The position numbers and the translations under genes are program-made. A stretch of 64,000 nucleotides of DNA, from positions 62,001 to 126,000 of the forward strand of contig NZ_JAHDIU010000005.1 of assembly GCF_019891545.1 (NCBI RefSeq), read 5' to 3'. Below are positions 33,852 to 42,384 of this stretch, in pieces (the first letter of the stretch is position 1; the number at the start of each line of letters is the position of its first letter). The DNA is from Flavobacterium coralii (GTDB lineage: Bacteria > Bacteroidota > Bacteroidia > Flavobacteriales > Flavobacteriaceae). The notes under the pieces are model-generated. The model saw only the letters and a program-made list of their open reading frames with translations, was not told the origin of the DNA and made no database searches.

Positions 33852-34709
33852 ATGCAAACAACTACCCCTAAAACGTTTTGCTTTGTACTAATGCCTTTTG
33901 ACAATAGATTTGATGATATCTACACACTTGGAATAAAGCAAAGTTGTATAGATTCTAATGCCTATTGTGAAAGGGTTGACGAGCAAATATTTCATGAATC
34001 TATACTTGAAAGAATTTATAATCAAATCGCAAAAGCAGATCTAATAATCGCAGATTTGACGGACAAAAACCCGAATGTATTTTATGAAGTAGGTTACGCA
34101 CATGCACTTGGAAAGAAAACAATATTATTGACTCAAAATTCAGACGATATTCCTTTCGACTTAAAGCATTATCCCCACATAATATATAATAATAAAATAA
34201 CACAATTAAAAGATGAGTTAACTAAAAAGGTAAAGTGGTTTATTGAGAATAGTAGTAGTAATAAATTTGATTATAAAATCGGTATAAATCTTTATCTAGA
34301 AAGCGAAAGCTTGGATAATCACAATAATATATATATTGCCAAAGGATATTACTCGGTATCACCAACTTTTACTATCCACAATAATGGCACAACAACCTAT
34401 TATCCTGAAGATTATAGTATTGGCATTATAACAGATATTAACTACACTAGTTTGCGTATTCCTTCAAATAGCAAGACCATTAAACTACCAGATGGCAAAC
34501 TCTTACATATGGTTCCAAAAATTGATGAAATTTTATATCCTAACTCATACACAGAACTATCAATTCAATTACTACCAAAAGGTTATAAAGTGAATGGGTA
34601 CGGAGATATGGAAGAATATTATAAAGAAAGTCAAGAAATAATTATTAGGGTTTTTACTTCAAACCATTATCGAGATTTTTATTTAACAATAAAATTTACA
34701 GTAAAATAA
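33852..34709 (+). CDS. AT-rich accessory protein with nucleoside deoxyribosyltransferase/TIR-like N-domain
   Basis: This 285-aa protein (start ATG 33852) has a Rossmann-like N-terminal domain at about 1-130: KTFCFVLMPFDNRFDDIY, then ILERIYNQIAKADLIIADLTDKNPN and NPNVFYEVGYAHALGKK with E79, then ILLTQNSDDIPFDL. This layout is shared by the nucleoside 2-deoxyribosyltransferase/TIR-like superfamily, whose members include many prokaryotic conflict-system effectors and nucleotide sensors. The C-terminal ~150 residues are beta-rich (a possible Ig/C2-like sandwich) and unrecognised. Base use is markedly more AT-rich than its neighbours nadD and atpD, which suggests horizontal gain. No partner gene is adjacent. 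A defence role is inference. Confidence 0.65.
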   Translation: MQTTTPKTFCFVLMPFDNRFDDIYTLGIKQSCIDSNAYCERVDEQIFHESILERIYNQIAKADLIIADLTDKNPNVFYEVGYAHALGKKTILLTQNSDDIPFDLKHYPHIIYNNKITQLKDELTKKVKWFIENSSSNKFDYKIGINLYLESESLDNHNNIYIAKGYYSVSPTFTIHNNGTTTYYPEDYSIGIITDINYTSLRIPSNSKTIKLPDGKLLHMVPKIDEILYPNSYTELSIQLLPKGYKVNGYGDMEEYYKESQEIIIRVFTSNHYRDFYLTIKFTVK

Positions 34710-34734
34710 AGACATCGGTAAATACTATACTTAC

Positions 34735-34818
34735 ATTTTAATAAAATTTTCTACTTACTTAATAATTACAACTATTACTTTCCTCAACTGCACCACTTCT
34801 AAAATAACAATATCGTAG
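34735..34818 (+). pseudogene. Possible decayed lipoprotein signal peptide
   Basis: A 27-codon open stretch without ATG, GTG or TTG start reads ILIKFSTYLIITTITFLNC then TTSKITIS-stop. It looks like a lipoprotein signal peptide with lipobox FLNC, truncated soon after. Upstream stop TAA is at 34702. It may be a remnant or chance. Confidence 0.2.
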
Positions 34819-34845
34819 CGGATTTATACTAATCCGCTTTTTTAT
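34817..34845 (+). terminator. Terminator upstream of atpD
   Basis: An 8-bp stem AGCGGATT/AATCCGCT with a 6-nt loop is followed by TTTTTTATT. It separates the AT-rich accessory region from the atpD promoter. Confidence 0.8.
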
Positions 34846-34867
34846 TAAAAAAAATGCAAAATTAAAA

Positions 34868-34899
34868 TTGCATAAATCCCGAATAAAAAACTATCTTTG
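34868..34899 (+). promoter_or_regulatory. Promoter of atpDC (TTG-N21-TATCTTTG)
   Basis: TTG at 34868-34870 and TATCTTTG at 34892-34899 with a 21-nt spacer form a textbook Bacteroidota promoter, leaving a leader of about 55 nt before ATG 34960. Confidence 0.7.
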
Positions 34900-34956
34900 C
34901 GCTCGAAAAAAAGATACTTTTTCAAGTAAATAAATAGCTGTTAAATAAATACATAA

Positions 34957-36471
<1,515 letters not shown>

Positions 36472-36544
36472 TAAGCCTTTAGCTTACAGCTTTTGAGCAA
36501 CAGCGCAAAATAAAGCTGTTAACCATTAACTTATAACTGAAGTT

Positions 36545-36829
36545 ATGTTATTAGAAATAGTATCACCGGAAGGGCATTTATTTAAAGGCGAGGTTACATC
36601 GGTAACTGTGCCGGGCGTAAATGGTGAATTCCAGATGTTGAACCACCACGCCAATATAGTATCTGTACTGGCTGCGGGCGACATTAAAATAGCGGTTGGC
36701 ACCCTGAATGCCGCTGCGGAATATTCGCCAAAGTTTACCCGTAATGAAAAGGAAGGCAAACTTGTTTTACCTATTAAGTCGGGCACTTTGGAAATGAAAG
36801 ACAACAGGATTATTATTTTGGTTGATTAA
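36545..36829 (+). CDS. atpC: F1 ATP synthase subunit epsilon, short form
   Basis: This 94-aa protein covers the N-terminal beta-sandwich of epsilon (LLEIVSPEGHLFKGEVTSVTVPGVNGEFQMLNHHANIVSVLAAGDIKI). It lacks the C-terminal two-helix inhibitory domain present in the ~130-aa proteins of E. coli and Bacillus. The short form is common in Bacteroidota, so this is not a truncation. A 73-nt gap from atpD contains a small GTAAGC/GCTTAC hairpin (36471-36487). It ends at a strong terminator. Confidence 0.93.
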   Translation: MLLEIVSPEGHLFKGEVTSVTVPGVNGEFQMLNHHANIVSVLAAGDIKIAVGTLNAAAEYSPKFTRNEKEGKLVLPIKSGTLEMKDNRIIILVD

Positions 36830-36847
36830 TTCGTTCATAATTCTATT

Positions 36848-36879
36848 AAAAACCCTTTCTGTACAGAAAGGGTTTTTTT
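36848..36879 (+). terminator. Terminator after atpC
   Basis: A 12-bp stem AAAACCCTTTCT/AGAAAGGGTTTT with loop GTAC is followed by further T residues, 19 nt after the stop. Confidence 0.9.
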
Positions 36880-36932
36880 ATGAGACATGATTCTATCTTT
36901 CAGGCAGCAGCAGAAATCTTTAAAAGCTATTC

Positions 36933-37018
36933 GAGATTCTTCGCTTCGCTCTGAATGACAGAATGCGTAATTTTGACAGTCGTAATAAGCATGTCATTCC
37001 GATATTAGGAGGAATCTC
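36933..37018. repeat. X-Y palindromic repeat unit, left flank of GIY-YIG gene
   Basis: Half-unit X (36933-36959, begins GAGATTCTTC and ends GAATGAC) and half-unit Y (36993-37018, begins GTCATTCC and ends GAATCTC) pair at both ends: GAGATTC with GAATCTC and GAATGAC with GTCATTC. This gives an 86-nt imperfect palindrome. A near copy is at 37417-37500, and a reverse-oriented pair is inside the hairpin at 13257-13326. The spacer contains TAATTTTG (36968-36975), a possible -7 box pointing at the GIY-YIG gene. Confidence 0.8.
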
Positions 37019-37039
37019 TAAAATAATACTGCTATAGCT

Positions 37040-37351
37040 ATGTATAAAACAGTGGGAACACATAATTACTATATTTATATCTCGACGAACAGAACCAAAA
37101 CTGTGCTTTATACAGGTGTTACAAATAACTTGCTTGAGCGCCTTTACTTTCATAAAAACCCAGAGGCTCATTCAAAATCATTCACAACCAGATATAAATG
37201 CTTTTACCTTATTTATTTCGAGCGTTATGAAAACATAGATACCGCAATAGCAAGAGAAAAAGAAATAAAAGGCTGGAGCAGGGCAAAGAAAGATAATCTG
37301 ATTGTAGAATTTAATCCTGAACGAAAGTTTCTCAACGATGATATAGTTTAG
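37040..37351 (+). CDS. Small GIY-YIG endonuclease-domain protein
   Basis: This 103-aa protein is little more than a GIY-YIG nuclease module. The two tyrosine motifs are YYIYIS (9-15 region) and LYTGVTNN, followed by LLERLYFHKN with the conserved Arg and His, and REKEIKGWSRAKKDNLI with the catalytic-position Glu, then FNPE. It is the UvrC/YhbQ-type small family that is highly multiplied in Bacteroidota genomes. It is bracketed by palindromic X/Y repeats. Its stop codon touches the start of a degenerate X copy (37351-37375). There is no DNA-binding domain besides the module. The repeat linkage suggests a role in repeat mobility or turnover, which is inference. Confidence 0.85.
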   Translation: MYKTVGTHNYYIYISTNRTKTVLYTGVTNNLLERLYFHKNPEAHSKSFTTRYKCFYLIYFERYENIDTAIAREKEIKGWSRAKKDNLIVEFNPERKFLNDDIV

Positions 37352-37375
37352 GTTCATTGCTACGCTCAGAATGAC
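37351..37375. repeat. Degenerate X half-unit at the 3' end of the GIY-YIG gene
   Basis: The segment ending CTACGCTCAGAATGAC matches 19 of 23 positions of the X unit at 36933-36959. It starts at the last base of the GIY-YIG stop codon. Confidence 0.6.
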
Positions 37376-37410
37376 ACATAATGATTGTTATGCTGACTGC
37401 AGGAGAAAAA

Positions 37411-37500
37411 CTATTCGAGATTCTTCGCTTCGCTCTGAATGACATAGCTACTAATTCATGATAAAAAATATGCTGTCATTCCGACATTAGGAGGAATCTA
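37411..37500. repeat. X-Y palindromic repeat unit, right flank of GIY-YIG gene
   Basis: X is at 37417-37443, identical to the left-flank X. A 34-nt block (37411-37444) equals 36927-36960 exactly. Y is at 37475-37500 and differs from the left Y at two positions. The spacer sequence between X and Y is different, so the conserved parts are the two halves. The remaining DNA to 37579 holds no gene I can support. Confidence 0.8.
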
Positions 37501-37579
37501 CACGAACACACCATGATTGTTTTAAGCTTATGGAGGAGATAAAAAGTTAGCTGTAGTGATACACATAGAAAGTTCACAG

Positions 37580-37996
37580 TCACCACAGAAAACATCCCAC
37601 AAAATACAACAAGCCAAGAATTAGCATAGTGCCGCCCGAAAGCATAAGTATAATTGGCAGTGCTTTAAAACCGGCTGCTGAATCATCATAAACTTCCGAG
37701 GGCTTTTCCGGATTATAGTATATCGTAAGGATTGTGCCTGCTGATTTTTCCGGACTGAAACCGTATGGCAATTGGCATATAACCTCATTACTGCCACTAT
37801 TATATTTCACAACAGGGTAATATAGTTTAGTGTAACCTGACTTCCCGTGCTGATGGTACTTTTCAATATTATCTATAACTACAGCTTCAGCTTTTGCGGC
37901 ATTTTTAAGCAAGCTAATTTTTATTCTTTGCCTGTAAGCGAAAGAAAGCAACACTATTCCTGCACCAACAAATATATAGGGTGTTATATCGTCCAT
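37580..37996 (-). CDS. DUF3592-type membrane protein
   Basis: This 138-aa protein (start ATG 37996, one base past the stop of the Xre gene; a longer start at 38020 would overlap it) has an N-terminal TM (YIFVGAGIVLLSFAY) and a C-terminal TM (ALPIILMLSGGTMLILGLLYFVGCF). Between them is a beta domain with VVIDNIEKYHQHGKSGYTKLYYPVVKY and GTILTIYYNPEKPSEVY. That layout (strand-rich 'conversion' domain ending YNPxxP) is typical of DUF3592. The function is unknown. It is the last gene of the DUF2975-DUF2975-Xre unit. Confidence 0.65.
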   Translation of the reverse strand: MDDITPYIFVGAGIVLLSFAYRQRIKISLLKNAAKAEAVVIDNIEKYHQHGKSGYTKLYYPVVKYNSGSNEVICQLPYGFSPEKSAGTILTIYYNPEKPSEVYDDSAAGFKALPIILMLSGGTMLILGLLYFVGCFLW

Positions 37997-37997
37997 C

Positions 37998-38219
37998 TTA
38001 CAATTTATTAGGCACATCATCTACAAACTCCATAATATCGCCCGGCTGGCAGTCGAGCTCGCGGCAAATAGCTTCCAGCGTACTAAAGCGTATGGCCTTT
38101 GCTTTACCCGTTTTAAGTATAGAAAGGTTGGCTGTGGTAATGCCCACACGCTCGGCAAGCTCGTTGCTGCGCATTTTGCGCTTGGCAAGCATTACATCAA
38201 GATTTATTATTATAGCCAT
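37998..38219 (-). CDS. Small Xre/Cro-type helix-turn-helix regulator
   Basis: This 73-aa protein is a single HTH: NLDVMLAKRKMRSNELAERVGITTANLSILKTGKAKAIRFSTLEAICRELDCQPGDIMEF. It belongs to the YozG-like short Cro/CI group that often sits beside DUF2975 membrane proteins. There is no sensor domain, so regulation must come through partner proteins. It lies 2 nt downstream of a DUF2975 gene and is co-transcribed; it likely controls its own operon. Confidence 0.88.
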   Translation of the reverse strand: MAIIINLDVMLAKRKMRSNELAERVGITTANLSILKTGKAKAIRFSTLEAICRELDCQPGDIMEFVDDVPNKL

Positions 38220-38221
38220 GC

Positions 38222-38743
38222 TTAAATAGTTAAATCGGTTTCTTCTTTAAGCAGTGTACCCTTTTGGGTAAGGTAATGAAATACATATATAATCTTGCCG
38301 CTTAAGTAGCCTACAAGTAACATGGGGATTTCAGTAAATATAATTCTCGGGTTATTAAACCAAAACACACCCACAAAAATAAACAGCAGGTATTTTGTTT
38401 TAGCAAAAATAATAATGCCGCTGCTCGCCTTTTTAAACTCTGATGGCTGGTTCTCATAAAAAACCTCATCATTATTAAGGCGTATAAAACTGCGCCTCAG
38501 TTGCAGCAGCACATAAACCAGGTAACAAAGCAAAAGCCCGTATAAAGCATAAAAAACAGCTAACGTTACAGGCTGGTTGGCAACGCCGTGCATACCCTCA
38601 AACTGTTCGCGCGCCATAGTTTCCGCTTCTCCGGGAACTGCCATTAATTTATATGCATTAAAAAACTGCACTATTGCAGTACCACACATAAATAGTATTA
38701 AAACCTTTAGTGTAAGCAATATTGCTTTTAAATTACCTTTCAT
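38222..38743 (-). CDS. DUF2975 membrane protein, copy 2
   Basis: This 173-aa protein has four predicted TM helices (ILLTLKVLILFMCGTAIVQFF; VTLAVFYALYGLLLCYLVYVLL; GIIIFAKTKYLLFIFVGVFWF; MLLVGYLSGKIIYVFHYL). The interhelical FIRLNNDEVFYENQPSEFKKASSGIIIFAK is the conserved DUF2975 loop. It ends with KEETDLTI, close to the KEDNDLTV end of the upstream gene's product, so the two are paralogues from a tandem duplication. It likely works with the adjacent Xre protein; the mechanism is unknown. Confidence 0.8.
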   Translation of the reverse strand: MKGNLKAILLTLKVLILFMCGTAIVQFFNAYKLMAVPGEAETMAREQFEGMHGVANQPVTLAVFYALYGLLLCYLVYVLLQLRRSFIRLNNDEVFYENQPSEFKKASSGIIIFAKTKYLLFIFVGVFWFNNPRIIFTEIPMLLVGYLSGKIIYVFHYLTQKGTLLKEETDLTI

Positions 38744-38746
38744 AAG

Positions 38747-39256
38747 TTATACGGTTAAATCGTTATCTTCTTTAATGCCTTTTGCCATCAGGAATACTTC
38801 ACTAAGTACAATAAAGAAAAAGCCCATAGCCAAACTAAAAATTGGCGATGCAAATCCGTCAACATCTATACTTATTTTCAATTCGTTGTTGGCCAACAGA
38901 TAATAAAAGAAAGGAGGCACAATCCAGAAGAGTCCTGAAACCAGGAAGCACTTTCCGGTCTGGTCTAAATACATAATTACTTTCAGGTCAAAAAATATCC
39001 TCTTACTGAAGAGCGCTAATGTCTTTTTCAGCAGGTAAATACCATAAGTAAAGGCACAATGTGCAGCATAAATTACGGCAAAAAGAAATATCACTTCTCC
39101 TTTATCGGCATCGAGAATGTAGCCGTTAAAATCAAACGGTACTTTTGTCGGGAAAATAGTTATCATCAATATTAGCGGTAATCCGAATATGATGCCAAGC
39201 ATTGAAAAGAAGAACACTATTGCTACAATAGAACGTAAAAGTGATAGTCGTTGCAT
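38747..39256 (-). CDS. DUF2975 membrane protein, copy 1
   Basis: This 169-aa four-helix membrane protein (LLRSIVAIVFFFSMLGIIFGLPLILMI; EVIFLFAVIYAAHCAFTYGIYLL; CFLVSGLFWIVPPFFYYLLA; SLAMGFFFIVLSEVFLMAKGI) is the first of a tandem DUF2975 pair. The tail KEDNDLTV mirrors the other copy. The loop FFDLKVIMYLDQTGKCFL replaces the usual FxxxN motif, so this copy is more diverged. It has a minus-strand -7 box upstream (39292-39299). Confidence 0.7.
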   Translation of the reverse strand: MQRLSLLRSIVAIVFFFSMLGIIFGLPLILMITIFPTKVPFDFNGYILDADKGEVIFLFAVIYAAHCAFTYGIYLLKKTLALFSKRIFFDLKVIMYLDQTGKCFLVSGLFWIVPPFFYYLLANNELKISIDVDGFASPIFSLAMGFFFIVLSEVFLMAKGIKEDNDLTV

Positions 39257-39291
39257 AATAATTGATTAGAAATTAATGACACAAATATATA

Positions 39292-39299
39292 AATTTATT
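39292..39299 (-). promoter_or_regulatory. Candidate -7 box TATATTTG for the DUF2975 operon
   Basis: An exact TAnnTTTG match on the minus strand, 35 nt upstream of the start at 39256. No TTG at 17-23 nt. Confidence 0.4.
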
Positions 39300-39365
39300 G
39301 ATAAACAATAATTATTAATTGCTTTTCAACATGAACAATTAAATGCGAAGTTTCTAAAAGATACT

Positions 39366-39373
39366 TATTTTTG
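39366..39373 (+). promoter_or_regulatory. Candidate -7 box TATTTTTG for bioF
   Basis: Matches TAnnTTTG and ends 5 nt before the bioF ATG, which predicts a leaderless mRNA. I see no BirA-like operator palindrome in the 122-bp region. Confidence 0.45.
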
Positions 39374-39378
39374 ATACG

Positions 39379-40518
39379 ATGAAAGCACTACCTCCGCATT
39401 TAGCAAAAAAACTGCAAACAAGGGCAGATGAGGGCGCGTTGCGCAGCTTACCTGGTGCACTCCCTTTAACAGACTTTGCCTCGAACGATTATCTGGGACT
39501 TTCCGGCAATTTAGCTTTACATACAGCCGCTCAGGAAATTCTTACTCAAAATCAAAATACGGCAGGCGGTGCAACAGGCTCAAGGCTCATTACAGGAAAC
39601 CATAACCTGTACCCTAAAGCAGAAGCTACCATAGCTACATTTCATAATGCAGAAAGTGCGCTATTGTTCAATTCAGGCTATGATGCTAATATTGGTTTTT
39701 TTTCCTGTGTACCTCAAAAAAATGATATTGTATTGTATGACGAGTTCATACATGCCTCCATACGCGACGGTTTAAGGCTCGGTAACGCTGCCTCATATAA
39801 ATTCAGGCATAATGATTTGAACGCACTCGAAAAGCTAATATTGCAACACCGTGAAAAGGCACAGGAGTTTTATATCGTTACCGAATCTGTATTTTCTATG
39901 GATGGTGACAGCCCTAATTTAAAGCAATTAGCAGGCATTGCTGCAAAATACAATTGCCGAATTGTTATTGATGAGGCACATGCCGTAGGCATCTTTGGCA
40001 CGAATGGCGAGGGGCTTATAAAACAGACAGAACTCGAAGATAGCGTATTTGCGCGCATAGTTACCTTTGGTAAGGCAATGGGTTGCCACGGCGCGGCTGT
40101 TCTGGGCGTTAAGGAGCTGAAAGAGTATCTTGTTAATTTTGCAAGGAGCCTTATATACACCACTGGGTTGCCGCCCCATGCCGTTGCCACCATAAGCGCA
40201 GCGTATATGCTGATACCGCAACAGGCAGAAGCACGGCAGGCGCTTTACAACAACATCAGCTTCTTTAAAGCTGAAGCGCAAAGGCTCAACATAAAAGGCT
40301 TAATAGCCAGTAGTTCAGCTATACAATGTGTTGTGATACCGGGAAATAATAAAGTAAAGCAGGTTGCAGCACACCTGCAGCAACACGGGTATAATATAAA
40401 GCCTATACTATCCCCCACTGTACCGAAAGGGCAGGAAAGGCTGCGCTTTTGCCTGCATAGCTACAACACCCGGCAAGAGATATCCGGCGTCTTAACCTGT
40501 TTAAAAGCTATTCTTTAA
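39379..40518 (+). CDS. bioF: 8-amino-7-oxononanoate synthase
   Basis: This 379-aa PLP enzyme of biotin synthesis condenses pimeloyl-ACP/CoA with alanine. The fold-type I motifs are ATGSRLITGNHNLYPKAE, LFNSGYDANIGFF, DEFIHASIRDGLRL, IDEAHAVGIFG (Asp/His of the PLP site) and VTFGKAMGCHGAAV with the Schiff-base Lys at 232. Related alpha-oxoamine synthases (Kbl, SPT) are separated from it mainly by context, and bioD and bioA lie 1.2 kb away on the same strand. Its 3' end overlaps the convergent AI-2E-family gene by 11 bp. Confidence 0.9.
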   Translation: MKALPPHLAKKLQTRADEGALRSLPGALPLTDFASNDYLGLSGNLALHTAAQEILTQNQNTAGGATGSRLITGNHNLYPKAEATIATFHNAESALLFNSGYDANIGFFSCVPQKNDIVLYDEFIHASIRDGLRLGNAASYKFRHNDLNALEKLILQHREKAQEFYIVTESVFSMDGDSPNLKQLAGIAAKYNCRIVIDEAHAVGIFGTNGEGLIKQTELEDSVFARIVTFGKAMGCHGAAVLGVKELKEYLVNFARSLIYTTGLPPHAVATISAAYMLIPQQAEARQALYNNISFFKAEAQRLNIKGLIASSSAIQCVVIPGNNKVKQVAAHLQQHGYNIKPILSPTVPKGQERLRFCLHSYNTRQEISGVLTCLKAIL

Positions 40519-41611
40519 CCTCAGCACTCTTTCGCCTTGGCCTTCGTTTGAACCAGTTGCTGTCTTCCTCACCAAACAGGTAGGCATACGGCTCTGTATC
40601 CGGGCTCATTTCAAACAGTTTCTTTAAAATGGCAATAGTCGGTATAATCAGTATCATGCCCACTATACCCCATATAGCGCCGCCTATCAGTAATCCTAAA
40701 AAGGTTACAAGTGCGTTAAGGTTTACATTGCCACCTGTAATTTTTGGGGTTAGAAATGCGCCTTCCAGCAACTGTATAAATGTAAAGGCTACTACTACCG
40801 CTATAGGGTAAAAAACATTGTCTTTGGTGATAAGCGCAAAAATAAACGGCAGCACCGCGCCAAGAATCGGGCCGAGGTAGGGTATAATATTCAGCATACC
40901 CGCCAGTACCCCAAAAAATATAGCGTGCTCAATACCCAGTGCAAAGAGTACTGCGGTATTCACTATTGCCAGTATCAGCATTACCTTGCCTGCCCCGGTT
41001 ATATAAGCGTGCACAATACGCCTGATAGAAGAAAGCTTCTTAAGCAGGTCGCCATCTTTTTCTTTCCTGAACACTTTACTTATAAATACGGCAAGGTGGT
41101 CGCGGTAAATCAAAAGGAAAAAAATAAAAACGGGCAGTAGTATAATATCAGACAAAGTGTTTATTACCGAGAAGATGAGTTGGCTGGTATTGGCATCTTC
41201 AGGCTGCACAATCTCTACTGCTTTATTTAGCTCAAAACCATTATACATGCCCATATCCACACCCAGGTTTTCATACGCCCATGTATTGGCATCTATTACA
41301 TAGCCATTTATTTTCTCCGACATATTGCTGCCGAGATCTTCTATAAATCCGCGAACCTGGAAATAAATGAATATAAGCGTGCCCGATATAATAAATACAA
41401 AAGCCAAAAGACATATAAACGCGCTTATAGAGCGGGGAATTTTCCTTCTTTCGAGCCGGTTACAGGCCGAAGTGAGCAGCATGGCTATAAAGCCGGATAT
41501 AAAAAGTGGTACCAATATAGCCTTAGCCACTATCATAAAAAAGATGATAATGATAATAAGCAACGATATATAAACCGTTTTTATATAATTGGGTATTTTA
41601 AACTCATTCAT
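40508..41611 (-). CDS. AI-2E transporter-family permease
   Basis: This 367-aa membrane protein (start ATG 41611; an in-frame ATG at 41623 adds four residues) has about eight helices and the PerM/UPF0118 layout: paired N-terminal helices (VYISLLIIIIIFFMIVAKAILVPLF), a periplasmic helical region (about 90-150), and the C-terminal cluster with ALGIEHAIFFGVLAGMLNIIPYLGPILGAVLPFIFAL, whose IPYLGP motif is diagnostic. Relatives export autoinducer-2 or act as Na+/H+ antiporters, so transport specificity is open. It is inserted head-on between bioF and bioD, splitting the biotin genes. Confidence 0.88.
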   Translation of the reverse strand: MNEFKIPNYIKTVYISLLIIIIIFFMIVAKAILVPLFISGFIAMLLTSACNRLERRKIPRSISAFICLLAFVFIISGTLIFIYFQVRGFIEDLGSNMSEKINGYVIDANTWAYENLGVDMGMYNGFELNKAVEIVQPEDANTSQLIFSVINTLSDIILLPVFIFFLLIYRDHLAVFISKVFRKEKDGDLLKKLSSIRRIVHAYITGAGKVMLILAIVNTAVLFALGIEHAIFFGVLAGMLNIIPYLGPILGAVLPFIFALITKDNVFYPIAVVVAFTFIQLLEGAFLTPKITGGNVNLNALVTFLGLLIGGAIWGIVGMILIIPTIAILKKLFEMSPDTEPYAYLFGEEDSNWFKRRPRRKSAEVKE

Positions 41612-41735
41612 AAGTAAACACATGTTAAAATAAGGGTGGTAGTCAAATTTACATATAATAAAATCCTGATATTGATAATGTTTTATTAAAATTACAAAGG
41701 GTATATAGCCTGTTAATGAAAGAAATTTGTTTTAA

Positions 41736-41743
41736 TAACTTTG
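41736..41743 (+). promoter_or_regulatory. Candidate -7 box TAACTTTG for bioDA
   Basis: TAACTTTG ends 20 nt before ATG 41764. It lies inside the longer reading frame from 41716, which argues that 41764 is the true start of bioD. Confidence 0.45.
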
Positions 41744-41763
41744 CAAAATATACTCGAATAAAA

Positions 41764-42384
41764 ATGAAACTATTTATTACAGGAATAGGCACCGATGTTG
41801 GTAAAACAGTAGCTGCCGCCATAGTTACAGAGGCATTGCAGGCCGACTACTGGAAACCCGTGCAGGCGGGTGACCTTGATAACTCTGACACACATAAAAT
41901 AAAAAAGTACATCAGCAACAGCAAAACGGTTTTTCACCCGAACAGCTATGCGCTGAACACACCTGCAAGCCCGCACCTTGCCGCCGCGCTTGACGATGTT
42001 ATTATTGAACTTGATGGTGTAAAAGAGCCCAAAACCAAAAACAATCTGGTAATAGAGGGCGCGGGTGGGCTGTTGGTTCCGCTAAATGATACGGATACCA
42101 TTGCCGACTTAATTAAGCCCGACTATAAAGTAATTATAGTAACACGCCACTACCTGGGCAGCATTAACCATACGCTGCTAACGCTTGAGGCATTACAACA
42201 CAGGGGCATACAGCCGGCAGGTATTATTTTTAACGGTAACGAGAATAAGCCTACTGAAGATATCATCCTTAAAAAAACAAATGCGCCGGTTCTAGGCAGG
42301 ATAGCCGATGAGCCTTATTTCGATAAAAATGTTATTGCCGAATATGCCGATGCTTTTCGCGATAACCTTTTAAAACTTGCATAA
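41764..42384 (+). CDS. bioD: Dethiobiotin synthetase
   Basis: This 206-aa ATP-dependent carboxylase closes the ureido ring of dethiobiotin. The start is ATG 41764 (MKLFITGIGTDVGKT); the longer frame from 41716 runs through the promoter. The P-loop is GTDVGKT at 9-15, YWKPVQAGD follows, VIEGAGGLLVPLND is the conserved switch region, and GIIFNGNE is the late family motif. Its TAA overlaps the bioA ATG by one base (TAATG), so the two are translationally coupled. Confidence 0.94.
   Translation: MKLFITGIGTDVGKTVAAAIVTEALQADYWKPVQAGDLDNSDTHKIKKYISNSKTVFHPNSYALNTPASPHLAAALDDVIIELDGVKEPKTKNNLVIEGAGGLLVPLNDTDTIADLIKPDYKVIIVTRHYLGSINHTLLTLEALQHRGIQPAGIIFNGNENKPTEDIILKKTNAPVLGRIADEPYFDKNVIAEYADAFRDNLLKLA

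Noticed and set aside
36933-37500. CRISPR-like array from the repeated X and Y units
   Set aside because: Only two full copies, irregular spacing, a gene in between, and palindromic halves; no cas genes are present.
41716-41763. Upstream ATG extending bioD by 16 codons
   Set aside because: The TAACTTTG box lies within it, and the P-loop is normally within the first ~15 residues.
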